A DNA stretch of 64,000 nucleotides. Source: Gymnopus androsaceus JB14 (Eukaryota; Basidiomycota; Agaricomycetes; Agaricales; Omphalotaceae). The position numbers and the translations under genes are program-made. Positions 24,532 through 37,101 of the stretch are shown piece by piece; positions within the stretch are counted from its first letter, which is position 1, and every line of letters starts with the position of its first letter. Location: assembly GCA_009733575.1 (NCBI GenBank), contig ML769573.1:1-64000 (forward strand), given 5' to 3'. The notes under the pieces are model-generated. The model saw only the letters and a program-made list of their open reading frames with translations, was not told the origin of the DNA and did not search any database.

Positions 24532-26859
24532 TCAAGCCGCTCTCTTTCGGAACATCACCATGGCAGACCTATTCGGATTGACACTGGCTCCTTGCCATTC
24601 ATCAGGAGGGTATTCTCCACCATTTTCAAACTTGAGATCGTAAGTGACCAAAACATGCGCAAGGAGGGCTTTGAGCTCGTTCACAGCGAAGAATCGTCCA
24701 GGGCTATAGGTCCAGGACAAAAGATTACACAGAATTAAAAAACGTATGTATCACTTGTAGAGGAAAACTGACCACATCTGTCGTCCGCCGCCGAAGAGCA
24801 TGTAGGAAGGGTCCAGTCCTGCCATCTGGTGCTTGGTACTTTCACCTTCTTGTGCTCGCATGTTGGAGAATCGGAAGGGGTTCAAGGTGTCTGCTTCTTC
24901 ATAAATCTCCTGGCAATTAATTCAGCTCTGAGAGACTCAGAAATCTTTCGAGGGTCAACCTACATCATCACGATTCATTGCATACGACGCTACGGAAACT
25001 ATCGTTCCAGCAGGAATCACAGTTCCGTTGGAGAATGTAAAATCTCTGAGTGCCATTCGGTTCATCGATGCTATTAAACTGTTAAACCGTAATGAAAACT
25101 ATGAAAGAGAGCGGAAATTAGCTTACTTGCACCTACATTTCCACTAAGTCTTTGTGTTTCCTTCATGAAACTATCCAACTTTTTCATCTGGCCCATTGTG
25201 GCCTTGGACCATCCCAGCTCCTTGATAATGGGTTCGACTTCTTCACGCAGAATCTGAACGAGCTCGGGATTACCAGCCAGGCGGAAGAGACAAGAAGTAA
25301 AAGTCTAAAGAAAATAATTAACAAAAAAGCCTGCGAAGTCAAAGTACATATACCGGAAACTCACAATGCTCTAAGTAGATGGAAATTAAAACAGTAGTGA
25401 GAATGGCGCGCGGGCAGGTATACCGCAGTAATCATTGACATACCGTGGTATGAATGGCACCAAAGTTGATGTGCAAGACACGCAAGACAATGTTGGATAT
25501 GATGTTGTTGCGGCGCTCGCCTTGCGCTTCATCCAATAACCATGAAATAAGATCGTTCTACAGCAAGAGTAATGCTTGACCTTGAATGAGAATTTGTGTA
25601 AGCGTACAGGTTTGTCTGGCCATTCCGATGACCCATATTCTTCCTCCTTCCGAAGTCGTTCCAAGATTAACGGTTCAAGGTGTTTTGTGGCACGTTTGAC
25701 AGCTAGCAGGAACATTTGTCTTGAACTGGCGTACAATGCTACAAAATCCAAGCAAAGATAGTCATGGATGTCAGCAATCTAGTCAAAAAAAAATAACAAA
25801 GAAAGAACCGACGCCTTGAGAATAGTTGGATATCGCCGAAGCGTTCGCGCGCCCTTTACTGCGTCAACAGTGAATTCAATATTGAGATTCGTAGGAAGTG
25901 GAGGTAAGTATATATTACGGTCTTGATGTTAGAATTGAAAACTGCGAACAATGTAATCCGGGTCTCTACCTATATCCCAAGATTAGTCATACTAACATTC
26001 AAAGGAAAGACGAAAAGCACATACATAAAGGCGCGCCGACAAAGAATCGGTTACTTGTCCTAGAAACGATCTTCATTACGGTATAAAGCATTGGAACTTT
26101 TATCCATTCGGATGCTTCACCAAAGATGATTGGACACAAAATAGGAGAGTCGTAATGATCCACACCTTTAGCAGGAATTTGATCTTGCATGGCAAGCACA
26201 ATTTCCTCTCGTATATCATCGAACCGTGCACCCAAGTTTCGTGTAAGAGGAGTGCGAACGACAGCAATGTGGTACGGGTCTTGCGCAGGCGCAGCTCCAA
26301 GAGTATAGTCTGATTGCATACTCTGTCAAAGAATCAGTAGAAGAAAAGTATGGCAAAAGTTTGAACACACCTCTCTGAGCGCTTCTACGAAGGAGAGATC
26401 CATGTCGCTGGCTTTCTTCATATCTTCGATCATCTCTTTTCCAGAGACAACCACCTCCCAGCGGTCAATGTGTGGTATTTTGAATGCCTGACCTGGGTAC
26501 TTCGAGTTGAATGACCGTTAACATATATCGTGCGAGCTTGCGCATAGAAATGGACTGCCAGGAAGAACGACGTGTCACCTTTTGGTAGCCTTCCAGATGA
26601 TTTCTCGAGCATGTTCCTTGAATCTCCTGGCACTTCTGTAGGATGAGAAAAATCCGGGTGAGCCCACGGTAGGTATGGCGTTGAGCTATGTAGGCAATTC
26701 ATGTTCAGCGTCTGGATCGAAGGTACAGAGATGCTATGCGCCGCTAACCTTATTCATGCGAGCCCGCCATCGTAAAACTTTCGGAATAACGAGCGTTAGC
26801 AAGAAGATGGCTCCCAAGGAGAGAGCTTGGGAGAGAGGGGTTACTGAAATGATTGACAT
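24532..26859 (-). pseudogene. Cytochrome P450, copy 1 of 4, probably inactive
   Basis: Membrane-anchored fungal P450 of the large agaricomycete expansion (ent-kaurene-oxidase-like; family number not determinable here). The start ATG at 26859 gives MSIISVTPLSQALSLGAIF, an N-terminal anchor, then RWRARMNK. Later exons carry GARFDDIREE, RTSNRFFVGAP, LLDEAQGERR, ETQRLSG (ExxR) and FGGGRQM-C-PGRFFAVNE, whose heme cysteine codon is split TG|C by an intron; the stop is TGA at 24532-24534. Two lesions relative to the sister copies: one T missing in exon 2 (REII-LEGYQK becomes REIIWKA), and the acceptor before NLNIEF reads CTACG instead of CTAG. Most likely a pseudogene; assembly error could explain the first lesion but less easily both. 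Confidence 0.8.
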
Positions 26860-27298
26860 TGGTTGGCCTTCGATTGACATCGCCATATTTAACGAATCTA
26901 GGAAAATATCTGTAATGAACTCGTGAGATTTGAATACAAATCAGATAAGGAGTTGTGGGGAAAATTACCACAAAAGTCGCTATTGAGGTACAATATACAA
27001 GCGCTCTCGGACGAGAAGAACATAATTATTGAGAGTTTCGCCCTGGTCTCGCCACAAAACCCTTTAACGCCGACATATCAGGAATTAGACACACGCAACA
27101 GTCATTATCGGTACAACTCCGTTCCTTAGAGTATTCAAACTCACCTTGAGATGGGGACGCAACATGTGAATTCTCCTCTCAGATCTTACTTATCGTGTAA
27201 GTGAACTCAACCCTCGAATAAAACAAGTCTTGAAGTCGGATCAAACAAACACGCACGTCATCCGACACGTGGTAGGCGCTTGTTACGCCATCCGATAT
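26860..27298. other. Flank between P450 copy 1 and the hAT element
   Basis: The upstream region of P450 copy 1 resembles the upstream regions of copies 2-4 for about 150 bp. The remainder shows nothing recognisable. Confidence 0.45.
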
Positions 27299-27306
27299 CC
27301 GTGAAG

Positions 27307-30300
27307 TAAGGCTCCAACCGTTTAGTTTCCGTTTGTGCCCAAGTACAAATCAAACGGAAATAGTTACAAACAGTTTTAAACAGTTTTAAATGGTTATTAT
27401 GGAGGATTAAATTAAAGCAGGAAACTAGTACAACTATGCGACAAAGAACCCAGCCCGAATCCACATTTTCGTTAACATTGCTACCATAATTGTTTCTGCC
27501 TTCAGCGATGACCGCACATCTGTACAAATTTGCCGTGACTTGGAGAACAAGCGTTCTACTGATACGCTGGTGGCGGGAATGGCCAGAAAGTTGCGTGCCA
27601 TGCTTGCTACTGTAGGAAAGAACTTCTCATTCTCCTGCAATGTAAGCAATGAGACTCAGATATCTTCAACAGCACAAGAGCAAGTGCTGAACACACCTTC
27701 CACCATTTATGGGGCGCATTTTCATCCCCTAAATCATAATTTTCTGAGCTAGCAACACCTAAGAACCGCTGGAGCTCAGTGCTACTGGGATCCATTACCG
27801 GCAGATGAGTAGTATCAGGTATAGGAACCTGACAGTCCTTTTTGAGCACCTTACTGAGAAACAATGAGGTCGTAGATGTTTCCGCTGGTGTTTGAGTGTT
27901 TGTAGTGGCTGCCATTGAAGCTGAGTTCTCCTTGTATTTCTGATATACAAAGGAGAACAATGTCTCAGCACGATCTGCATAATGTGATCCGACTTTCTGA
28001 AACCATGGTTTTCCGAGGTGTGGATGGAGCACTATGGTCATGCCATTGGTCAGTATAAAGAAATGACGAATGGTGCTACACTTACTAGTAGCGATAATAT
28101 TAAATTGTGAGGATTTCGCAATGCAATGATACTTTTCAAGTTCTTCAAGGCCGGCGGATGCAGCGAGCTGAAGTGCGACGGGTTGCTGAGAGTCTTGAAA
28201 CCATGCAGTAAGATGTTCCTCCATGTGAACATACATTGGAAGCACCCACGGAAGCATAGGCACACCGGCGTAGGATATTTGCAGAGTAACATCACTGAAA
28301 ACCTTACAAAAAACATGAGAACTGCAGCAGAATATTGACCTGGAACAATACCTTTAACAAGTCCCCGAGTCTTGATAGCATATCCCATTGGTCAGGGGTC
28401 AGGAGGAGCTCACGCTCCTCACCAAACACCCACTCATCAATTGCCTGGACCAAAATTAATTCATGTGATATAAAAAGAATTAGAGATAAATTTACCAATT
28501 GAAGCTTAAGAGCACGTTGAATCATGGCATATGTTGAGTTCCAACGAGTGCGAACGTCCCATATTACCATCAAATGCGCCAGCTTCTTGTTTGTTTTCTT
28601 GTCAACAATATCCTTATACTTTCTAGAAGCAGCGCAACGGAATTTGCGGCGCCGTTGTGGTGACGAAACAATCTTGGTAACTGTAGAATGCAACTATGAA
28701 GCAGGTTAGCATTGATTTTGAAGAATTGGGATTTTACATACTTTTTTCAGTGCACTCAGGTTCTGGGCAGAGGCACGAATATCTGCCATTACTTCATCCA
28801 TATTCAACCACTCAACTCCCCTCCAGTTTCTTCATCATCAGAGTCATCTTCCATGGCATTACCTTTTCGTTCAGCAGCACCTTCTTCCTCAAACGCGATT
28901 GCCTCTTCATCTTCATCTTCATTAACATGAACTGGAAGTTCGCCATTCTCCTTGAAGTAGTCAACAACATCTGGATCATCTGCTTCCTGGATGTACGCCA
29001 AAATCTTTTGAACAATCAGATTGACAACATGAGCAAGGCAGCGTATCTGTGAATTTTCGGCATTGAAGGGAATTTCTAGCTTCTCATTGAGTAGTTTTGT
29101 CAAAGTTGCAACGAGAACGGTATTTGTTGCCGCATTATCAAGGCTGAGAGAAAGAATGTGTTGGTGATTCAATGTTAGTCAATTCACACAATCAAGATTC
29201 GAGGGAAAACTTATCTTATTGAGAATGCCTAAATTTTGAAGAACTTTTGCTAGACCAATAGCAGTGTACTCGCCTTCATGCTCCTTATCTGCGATCGGAT
29301 GAAAATTGATGGTGCGTTCAATAAGATTCCAATCATCGTCAATCCATCCAGCGAGCGACCGGCGAAGGTGAATTGCATGGAACAATTTGTCCATGTATCT
29401 GAGGATAACACAATTTTAGACTTTACGGCCTAGAAATGAATGGTCAACAGAGTGAGTTTTGAGAGAAAATTCATGTACTCGCAGCTCAGCCTTCACAGTC
29501 TCGTACATCTCAGCATAGATCTTGTACAAGGTATTCCGTACTGTGGTGTCGGAAGGGAGTAAAAACTGTGATTGCATGTATTCAAAGAGTCGCTTGAGTC
29601 CAGGCTCCTCTCCAGTGGACCAGGCATGGTCATCTTCAATTATCCATGCTGCAAAAACTCGAATAAAACCTTTCTGGGTGGGATCTACAGATGGGTTCAG
29701 CTTTCCTTCCCTCAGGAACTCCTCCATAATCTTTGCTGATGCTACTGAAACCCCTCGCAGAACATTTGGTCCATCTGCATCTGCTTCATCTGGATCAGTC
29801 CCAAGAAGATCGGGATGCTCCGTACGCATGTGAGTTGCGAGATTTCCGAGTGCAGGCTGTTTTACCTCATCTTCAAATGACTTTGCTCTGTCTACTTTCC
29901 GAGAAAAAGTGACGGTCCTTCAAAAGATATTGAGTCAAGATATATTGGAGTAAATTTCAAAGACATACTTTTTACAGTGACGACACCCAAACTCCCAACG
30001 ATCACCAGTTTTTGGGTTACGGGTTGCCTTTGGGGGATAAAAATGCTTTCGCGACTGGTTCGAAGGGCCACATCCACCAGAAGGACCTTTACTCAACTCT
30101 TCATCATCATCGCTTGAGTTGGCATCCACAACTGTGACTTTTGGGGGTGGAGCGGATTTTTTCTGCTTCTTCACCTAACAGAAAGCGAAGATATGAGCAT
30201 CAAATTAAAAAAAGGATTTTGTAGAAACAAACTGGCGGTTGCTGCGAGGCCTTAGCTTTGAAAGACTTGGATTTTGATGCTTTATTTCTGGAACGGTTTG

Positions 30301-31698
30301 AAACCTATGAAACCCATGAGTAAATATTGGAAGTGTGAAGAGAGGTGATTTTAATACCTGTTCCATGAGACTACTACCACCTTTTCCAGTCTCTGTTGCA
30401 TAACTGTCATCATTTGTGTCCTGTCCGGCATCAAATACAAGCTTCCGCTTTTCATATGTAATGAATGAATACCAGCGAGAAGTTAAGTACTAAAAGCAAC
30501 TGTTACCTTTCTGCAGTGCTCAATGATGTCATCAACATCTATGAGCTTGAGCCCATCTGCATCAAGCTCGAATTCTTCTTTGGGCTCTTCGGAAGCTTCA
30601 TGATGGCCCTGGGGATGATAAGATTGATCATCGGCCTCATCTTCGAGGAGAGGACCTGGGCAAAATTATGGTATCTCGGAAGAAGGATACTATACATATG
30701 ATGAACCATTCACTGAAATATTAGCCTTCTTTGTAGTGGGCTTCTTTGTAGTTTGGATTTTTGATTTTGGTATTGATTTTGCCTTTTCTTTTGCAACAGG
30801 AGGGTTCTGACTAGAATAGAGGAAGAATAAGCTGACAATCCTGTCGTTGTAAATGCACCTACATGAGATCATTTACCCCATCCAAAATTCGTTGCAATTG
30901 CACTAGAACTATGTCCAGAGGAATACTTGGCTTCCACTGAATCTCATTCAGATATCCAATGAATGCTGCCATACCCAACTTCCCGCAGTGGATTTCAGTA
31001 AGCCTACCCTCTGCATCACAGCAGTCACTCCTGAAGGCAGCATCCAAGCACTTATTCAGCCCCTCCCATACATCAGCGCTGCCTTTTGCATGGCTAACAA
31101 CAGAATAAAGTTTGTCGTCCTTTTTGCCTACAGGAATAGATGTAGGGAGCAGCTTCAATTGTGTGTTGAGCTCATTGATGAGCTTGATGATAGTGGGTGC
31201 AGAGACACTCATTATGTTTCAGTAGGACCTCAAACAACGCATAAACATTTATACTACCAGGTTAAGGGTAGGATAAAAATTGCCAGTGCACAAGGGTACA
31301 CGACTGATGCGCGATTTCATTGGAAGGAAGGAAGGAAGTACATTACCCAAGATCTGAATTGGAAATTCACGGAAAGCTGTAGCTTGTAGCTTGCTTTATC
31401 ATATATATATCTCGTTATTGAATTATTGAAGTACTTGACTTAAGGGTACAACTACCTGACAGAATAGATGAACAGCAAAGAATTCGAATGAAGGCCAAGG
31501 AACATCGAAAAAACCGTTTGCAATTGCACTTTGGGTCAATCGATTATTGGATCATCAGACTGGGAATTTCCAGATGAGTAACCATTTAAAACAGTTTAAA
31601 ACAGTTCTCATCTTTTTGTCCAGTATCCAAACTAAACAGTAAACGCAAACGGTTTAAACGTTTATAAATGTTTATAAACTGAAACGGTTGGAGCCTTA
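27307..31698 (-). mobile_element. Complete hAT DNA transposon
   Basis: A 4,392-bp element with terminal inverted repeats TAAGGCTCCAACCGTTT (left, and the reverse complement of the right end). It has an 8-bp target duplication with one mismatch, CCGTGAAG (27299-27306) and CTGTGAAG (31699-31706). Subterminal inverted motifs of the type AACAGTTTTAAA and CATTTAAAACAG occur near both ends (27369-27395, 31582-31604). A transposase gene lies inside on minus. The nearly intact ends and long frames suggest a young element. Confidence 0.9.
27434..31212 (-). CDS. hAT transposase (BED zinc finger, RNase-H-like core, hATC)
   Basis: Cut-and-paste transposase on the minus strand, interrupted by short introns. 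In order from the N side: a lysine-rich leader (about 31212-30430); a BED-like finger FGCRHCKKYVFE (about 29970) with LATHMRTEH after the next splice; LVRVFAAWI-type catalytic-core segments (29416-29829); SLDNAATNTVLVATL with a likely catalytic Asp (about 29110); RCLAHVVNLIVQKIL; an acidic linker; RTRWNSTYAM (about 28540); and HPHLGKPWFQKVG. The C-terminal hATC dimerisation region is FLAIPATSVSVERLFSKSRQ with the stop TAG at 27434-27436. Whether the leader exons (30859-31212) join the same mRNA is uncertain. No clear disabling lesion was seen, so it may be active. Confidence 0.8.
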
Positions 31699-31706
31699 CT
31701 GTGAAG

Positions 31707-31829
31707 CGCTTTCCACTGCACTCTCCTCTGACACATTGATGTTTTTGGTGGAGATGTGGCTTCAGTGGTGAATCTCACTCGATATACTAGCAGATGAAGA
31801 TAGCAGAGAAAGAATATCTAATACTCAGC
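31707..31829. other. Host DNA spacer between two transposons
   Basis: About 120 bp, with TTCCACTGCACTCTC and TGTTTTTGGTG matching 53735-53790 in the downstream module. It is therefore part of the duplicated host segment, not of a transposon. Confidence 0.65.
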
Positions 31830-31884
31830 TTACACTGCGGCCAGGCCATAAAATATCACACGAAATACTCTAAGATAAATCTGT

Positions 31885-32019
31885 GATAAGCTAGCAGAGC
31901 GCGCTTATCAGAGGATAAGCTAAGCACGGCCTGAGAGTCAGCAGCGCATGCTTAAGCGCTCTCATCCTTTTGGAGTTGACTCTCATAGCCATCACTCCTA
32001 TATCAATTAATTTGAACCT
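31885..32019 (+). repeat. Split direct repeat A1
   Basis: 135 bp starting GATAAGCTAGCAGAGCGCGC and ending AATTAATTTGAACCT, about 90% identical to A2 (37495-37629). Left terminus of the tyrosine-recombinase element. Confidence 0.9.
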
Positions 32020-32054
32020 TTCTACACTCTTTTTTTGCTACCACGGTTTTCTGT

Positions 32055-33406
32055 ATGGTTTCCTTCACTTTGAGACCCAATTCAACCTTTCTACCTCACA
32101 ACATTTCGTTGGACAATCCTGCATGCAGACCTAAAATGCACAGGACTCAGAATATTATTGCCAGTCTCAAAAGACTCACTCTGGGTGTCTGTATTAAGGC
32201 CAACTTCGACATTGCGGCATGCAATGATGCTCGTATCATGAAGAAACTCACAGCTGCCGAAGGTGACCCCGAATCGGATGCTGAATCAGTCATATCCATT
32301 CTGGACCAGGAATTTCATTTGGTCAGATGGGACCAGGACCTCTTCCGGAGCTTTAAACTGCTCCTCAATGTTATTTCTATCGGAATCATGAACGATATGA
32401 ACAAAACCAATAGGATTGACGAAGAAACTCGGGTCAGACTTGCTTCTAAGCAGCAGGATGCCCAACGCATTGCTACTGCTGCCCTCACTCGCGAACCAGA
32501 TGTTGTCCTCTCCTCCATCAATCCTACAGCTGCCCCGACTGCAGTTTTCCCGGAGATAATGCTCCTCACCACCAAACACAAGCATAACATTCCCTTTCAG
32601 TGTCTTCTCCCTCCAACCTTGCGTGGATCAACGCTAACATTGCATTGATTCCCACTATCAAGCTATCCCACATCACGGACAAACCCATCATTTTGAATAC
32701 AGCCAAATTGCTAAAGAACCTAATGGCAGTGGGCAAGCCGGTTGACAAGCCAACTTTCACTTTCCAACAATTCCAGAACACCTCAGATTTTTATTACCAA
32801 TTCATGGTAGCGCGGTACGCTGATGGTGCCCTTGCCTCATGCCCACTGTTCTTTGCCAAACACTTCGCATTCTTCCTCTATCACGAAGATTCCAAGGAAT
32901 TTTTCCGAATTTGGAAATTCCAGGAAGAGAGGCTGCGTAGCGCCCACCTCCAACGGGACACACAATATGCACAACCTGCATATGATACAGCTTGGACCCG
33001 GGTTCAGGCTATATTGGATGCAGAGATGCTTTTAGTGAAGCAATCGTGCAGCTTTGCTCCGCCATCCTCTTCTTCAAACAAACATCAGATTAAGCCCTAT
33101 ATCTGCGACAACCCTTCCCCTTCCAACTCAGTGCCCTTTCTGGAGGGCAGCAAGGTTGGCCCCAGACCTTGCTGCCTTGGCTGCGGCCTCCAGGGGCACA
33201 AGCTCAGTGACTGGGGTATGCACGGAAAATTTCCTTTTGCCAAATTGGTCAATGGACAACTCCTCTCACCCAACAACACAGTCATTTGTGTTCTGTTCAA
33301 CTGCTGGGGTAAATGCCAAAAGGGCTGCCATCCCTCTTCCCACATCTGCTCTCTATGCGGAGGCTCCCACTATGCCCGCGACACCTCCTGCCCAACATTG
33401 GCTTGA
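32055..33406 (+). pseudogene. Gag-like ORF1 of the tyrosine-recombinase element, frameshifted
   Basis: Two overlapping frames (32055-32648 and 32600-33406) appear to be one ORF1 broken by a frameshift around 32605-32645. The N part is helical and charged. The C part has a cysteine/histidine-rich zone CCLGCGLQGHKLSDW then NCWGKCQKGCHPSSHICSLC and GGSHYARDTSC, probably nucleic-acid-binding zinc knuckles as in DIRS/Ngaro ORF1 proteins. Function is by analogy. Confidence 0.65.
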
Positions 33407-33479
33407 TTCTTTCTTCAGACCCAGCTCTCTTCTGTTCCATGATTTCTCCCTGACTATAATCCCCCATTACCCGCTTATT

Positions 33480-35615
33480 AATTCAATGCCGTTCGAAAAC
33501 AAGCTATTCAAAAGAATCATCACCCCATACGACATTAATGCTTTCTTCATTGAACTGGCAATCTATGGTCTATCTGACCACTATTCTATTTTACTTGACT
33601 ACCTCAGAAATGGTTTCCCTCTCGGCGACGTTCCTGTCCTCACCGAGACTATCATTATACCCAATCACTCCTCAGTCGCTAAGCACCCGATAGCCGTGCA
33701 AAAGTACATTGAAGAGGAATCAACGGCGGGTCGCATGGCAGGCCCATTCTCCAAACAACAAGTCGAGTGGATACTCCATGGACCATTTGTGGCTTCACCA
33801 CTCATTGTAGCAGAATCGACACAGGGACCGGACCAGCTGCCAAAGCTGAGGGTCTGCTGCAACCTGTCCAAGGAAGGGAAAGACTTGCGTGGTAGAACAA
33901 CCCCATCTGTCAACTCTTACATTCAAAAGGAGTTGTTCAGAGTTCCCCACTACATTTGATTCAGCCAGTGACGTTGCAGAATTTGTGAGTTTACCCTGTT
34001 CTATAAATTTTTATCTCCATTTTCTTGCTTGGCCAAGTGGTCGCAGCTCTATCCTTACCACGGTGCTGATATTGAATCCTTCACTCGGCCAACTGGCTGC
34101 AGCTCTATCCCTACCACAATAGTGGTACTGTCCTATTCACTCAGCCAACTGGCTGCAGCTCTATCTTTACCATTGGTGGTGGTATTGCGCTGGACCAACT
34201 GGTCCTGGTTTCATGCTTGTTTGGCTAACTGGCTATAGCTCCTTCATGTTATAACTGCTCCAACTGGAAGTCATAAATACTAAACTTTTTTTTTTTTCAA
34301 TCTAAAAGATTATTTATGCTCCGCCGGGTATTCAGGCATGTACCATGGATAACATCAAGTTCCACCAGAAATTCCCGGTCAACCCTAACCACAAGCAATT
34401 CCTTGTTGTCTGTGATGAAAAGGGTGAGTTCTGGATTGACATGTGCGACTGTTTTGGATGGGCAGGTGCCAGCAGCTGTTCTGGAATGATCTCTGCCGCT
34501 GTCCAAGATATATTATTTGCCAAAGGTGTCTTCCCTATAGCCAAGATCGAGGACAACTTGGCAGTCTTCTGCGTACCCTCAACCCTGACGCAGACCCAGT
34601 CAATTTCAAATACACTTATGACCAAGAGGCAGTCCTCGAATCAATCAATCCACTTGGTACTCCTTTCCACCCTCCCCAGAAGAAAGGCAACTCTTTCTTT
34701 ATCAATATCTTCATATACATAGGCTTACTCTGGGACATACCCCTTAAACGGGTCAGCCTCCCAGAAGAAAAACAACTCAAATATCTCCACCGCATTAGAG
34801 TTTTCCTTGCAAAATTTGGTCCAAAATCAGCACTGACATCTCTACCCATCGCTGACCCTAACGGTCCACTGATCTCCGTTCCACTTCTCACCAATACCAG
34901 TGAACCCTCCCCTGACCCCAAACAGCAGAGAGCCCCACTTAACCAGGTCAAAAAAATCCACGGCACTCTCTGTTACACCACATTTGTTCTCACCAAAGGA
35001 CGTTCTCACCTCCCCGCAATATCCAACTTTATGGCTTCCTACTGAGGACGAGAACTCGAGCTGGGAAAGTTCCTGACCACTGCTCTTGTAAAGGAGCTGA
35101 TTTGGTGGTCAGACAGACTTTCGAACCCCCTCATCTATTGCCAGTTAAGGCCCCAAGGCCCACTCATCAATCTTGAAATATATGCGGATGCATCCACTGA
35201 TTGGGGGATTGGCTTCTGGATCCAGGGCTACTGGGCAGCCTTCCGGCTGACAGATGCTTGGAAGATTGAGGGATGTGATATCTGCTGGCTTGAGACAGTC
35301 GCTATCAAACTCGTCATATATTTCCTCGAAGCGATGGGCTTCCATAACGCTTACTTATTAATTCACTCTGACAACCAGGGCACAATTGGGGCGATGCTAA
35401 AGCAGCGTAGCCCCAATCGATGGATCAACCTATCTGTCCACCGCACATTTGCAACCCTTTCTTCCCTTTTGATTGAACTGAAACTTGTATATATTGCTAC
35501 TGCTGACAACCCCGCCGACTCTCTGTCGAGGGGTATAATGGGTCCAGATGAAACCCGATTACCATACTCTATCCTACTACCTGAGGAACTTGTCGAGGCT
35601 ATTATTCGTGTCTAG
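33480..35615 (+). pseudogene. Reverse transcriptase-RNase H of the tyrosine-recombinase element
   Basis: RT segments: PKLRVCCNLSKEGKDLRG, TTFDSASDVAEF, then after the intron-like gap IIYAPPGIQACTMD and QFLVVCDEKGEFWIDMCDCFG. The position of the catalytic YxDD box reads KIEDNL, so one acidic residue may be replaced. RNase H follows: YADASTDWGIGFW, CWLETVAIKL, HSDNQGTIGAML, TADNPADSLSRG, with the D-E-D-D set in place. Lesions: an extra C in the CCCC run at 33945-33948, a frameshift near 34568, and an in-frame TGA at 35043-35045. Confidence 0.8.
33985..34318 (+). other. Intron-like insertion with 56-bp minisatellite in the RT domain
   Basis: 334 bp bounded by GTGAGT and a T-rich tract ending AAAAG. 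Removing it joins SASDVAEF to IIYAPPGIQ in frame, as in related RTs. Inside are two full 56-bp units (34032-34087, 34088-34143) and a partial third, each with CCAACTGGCTGCAGCTCTAT. Confidence 0.65.
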
Positions 35616-35679
35616 CTATAGTTTTGCCATCATACCAATTACATCTGGACATTTGAGATACTTACATAATCAATTGCTT

Positions 35680-37101
35680 CTTGAACTTGAACCGCCATCT
35701 GCACTAGTCCCAGCTACCATGCCATCACAGAGCCACGGAGCTGGCACGGGAGACTTTTATGTCTCTACTGTCTCCTTTTGCAACCACTTCGGATCCTCAT
35801 CGACACCACAACTGCCAAATCCACTGCCTCCTATAAAAACCATTTCCAACCCAACGAATCACCGCCCTCTTTCTTTATTTGGCTGTTCATTCATCTGCCA
35901 TCCATCTGCGGTTGTGCCAACCACAACTCCCCAATCCACTACAGCACACCCAATCTCTCACGCTCCCAACCACATCCCTTCCAAACTCGCTACCAGACGT
36001 CCTAAATCAGGCTGCTCCATCATGCACAACGAACTACGTCCCAACGTTCATGCTAAAGATCGTATTCACGCATGGAGCAGTCCCTACGCCAACTCAAAAT
36101 GCTCTGAACACTCGCTCACACTCCCTCCCGAGGTCATAGAGTGGGGAGAAAAGCTCACCATAGCAGGACTTGCTGATTCAACCAAGGAGGCCTATGGTGC
36201 TGGGCTCCTTAGGTTCAATCAATTCTGCGACATCCTGGACATCCTGGAGGACCAGCGTATGCCCACCAGTGAGCACCTAATTGTCGGATTCCTTGGTTAT
36301 CATATGAGGAAGGTCAGCGGGTCATGCACCAAGAGTTGGCTGTCGGCGCTCTGAGCTTGGCATGAACTCAAAAGTGCCCCCTGGCCCGCCGACTCAAGGC
36401 TCATCCGCTTTGCTAGAGCAGGTGCCCGAGTCTCTGGAGCACACCACAAATGCCCAATCCGCAACCCTATATCTATTAACCACATGCTTGCACTTTTCCT
36501 CACACTAAAATTTTCTATCCCATTTCACTGTTCCATATGGGCAGTTGCGTGCAACGCTTTCTGGGGCTGCCGCAGACTCGGGGAACTCACCGTGAAGTCT
36601 ATCGCAGCTTTCAACCCTATCTACCATGCATCCCATTCCACTCCTATCCTCTTCTCCCTCCATCCTGACAACTCGCCCAAGGCCGTGTCCTTCCATATTC
36701 CCTGGACAAAGACAACAAAGCAAGTGGGAGCTACAGTCACTGCCACAGCTCAGACAACGGCACTCAAATTATTCTGCCCATTCAATGCCATGCAGATGCA
36801 TGTCAGGGCAAATTCCAGGATTCCCAATAATTTCTCTTTGTTTGGATACATTGATAGCCTTGGCCAACCACACCATATGGTCAAATCTGCTTTCCTCACT
36901 TTTTGCGATAAAATCTGGTCAGATAAAGGCTTCCCACTGGTCCAGGGCCACAGTTTCCGCATCGGCGGAGCTGTTGAGCTCCTGCTAGCAGGTGTATCTC
37001 CCGAAGTGGTTGCCGCGGCTGGCAGTTGGACCTCATTGGCCTTTCTTATCTATTGGAGACGTTTCGAAGATATTTTACCCGTTCACATACTTAAAGCATA
37101 A
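35680..37101 (+). pseudogene. Tyrosine recombinase of the YR retrotransposon
   Basis: The SAM-like core-binding part starts around 36120 (PPEVIEWGEKLTIAGLADST). The catalytic domain contains FWGCRRLGELTV (first Arg), then QGHSFRIGGAVELL (HxxR) and SPEVVAAAGSWTSLAFLIYW with the nucleophile Tyr in the IYW motif, ending at TAA 37099-37101. Integrates the circular cDNA. An in-frame TGA at 36352-36354 splits the ORF. The upstream part (35548-36110) is Ser/Pro-rich and overlaps the RT ORF end. Confidence 0.82.

Noticed and set aside
34032..34195. Regular 56-bp repeats suggestive of a CRISPR-like array
   Set aside because: Repeats are adjacent and diverged with no unique spacers, in a eukaryotic retroelement; it is a minisatellite.
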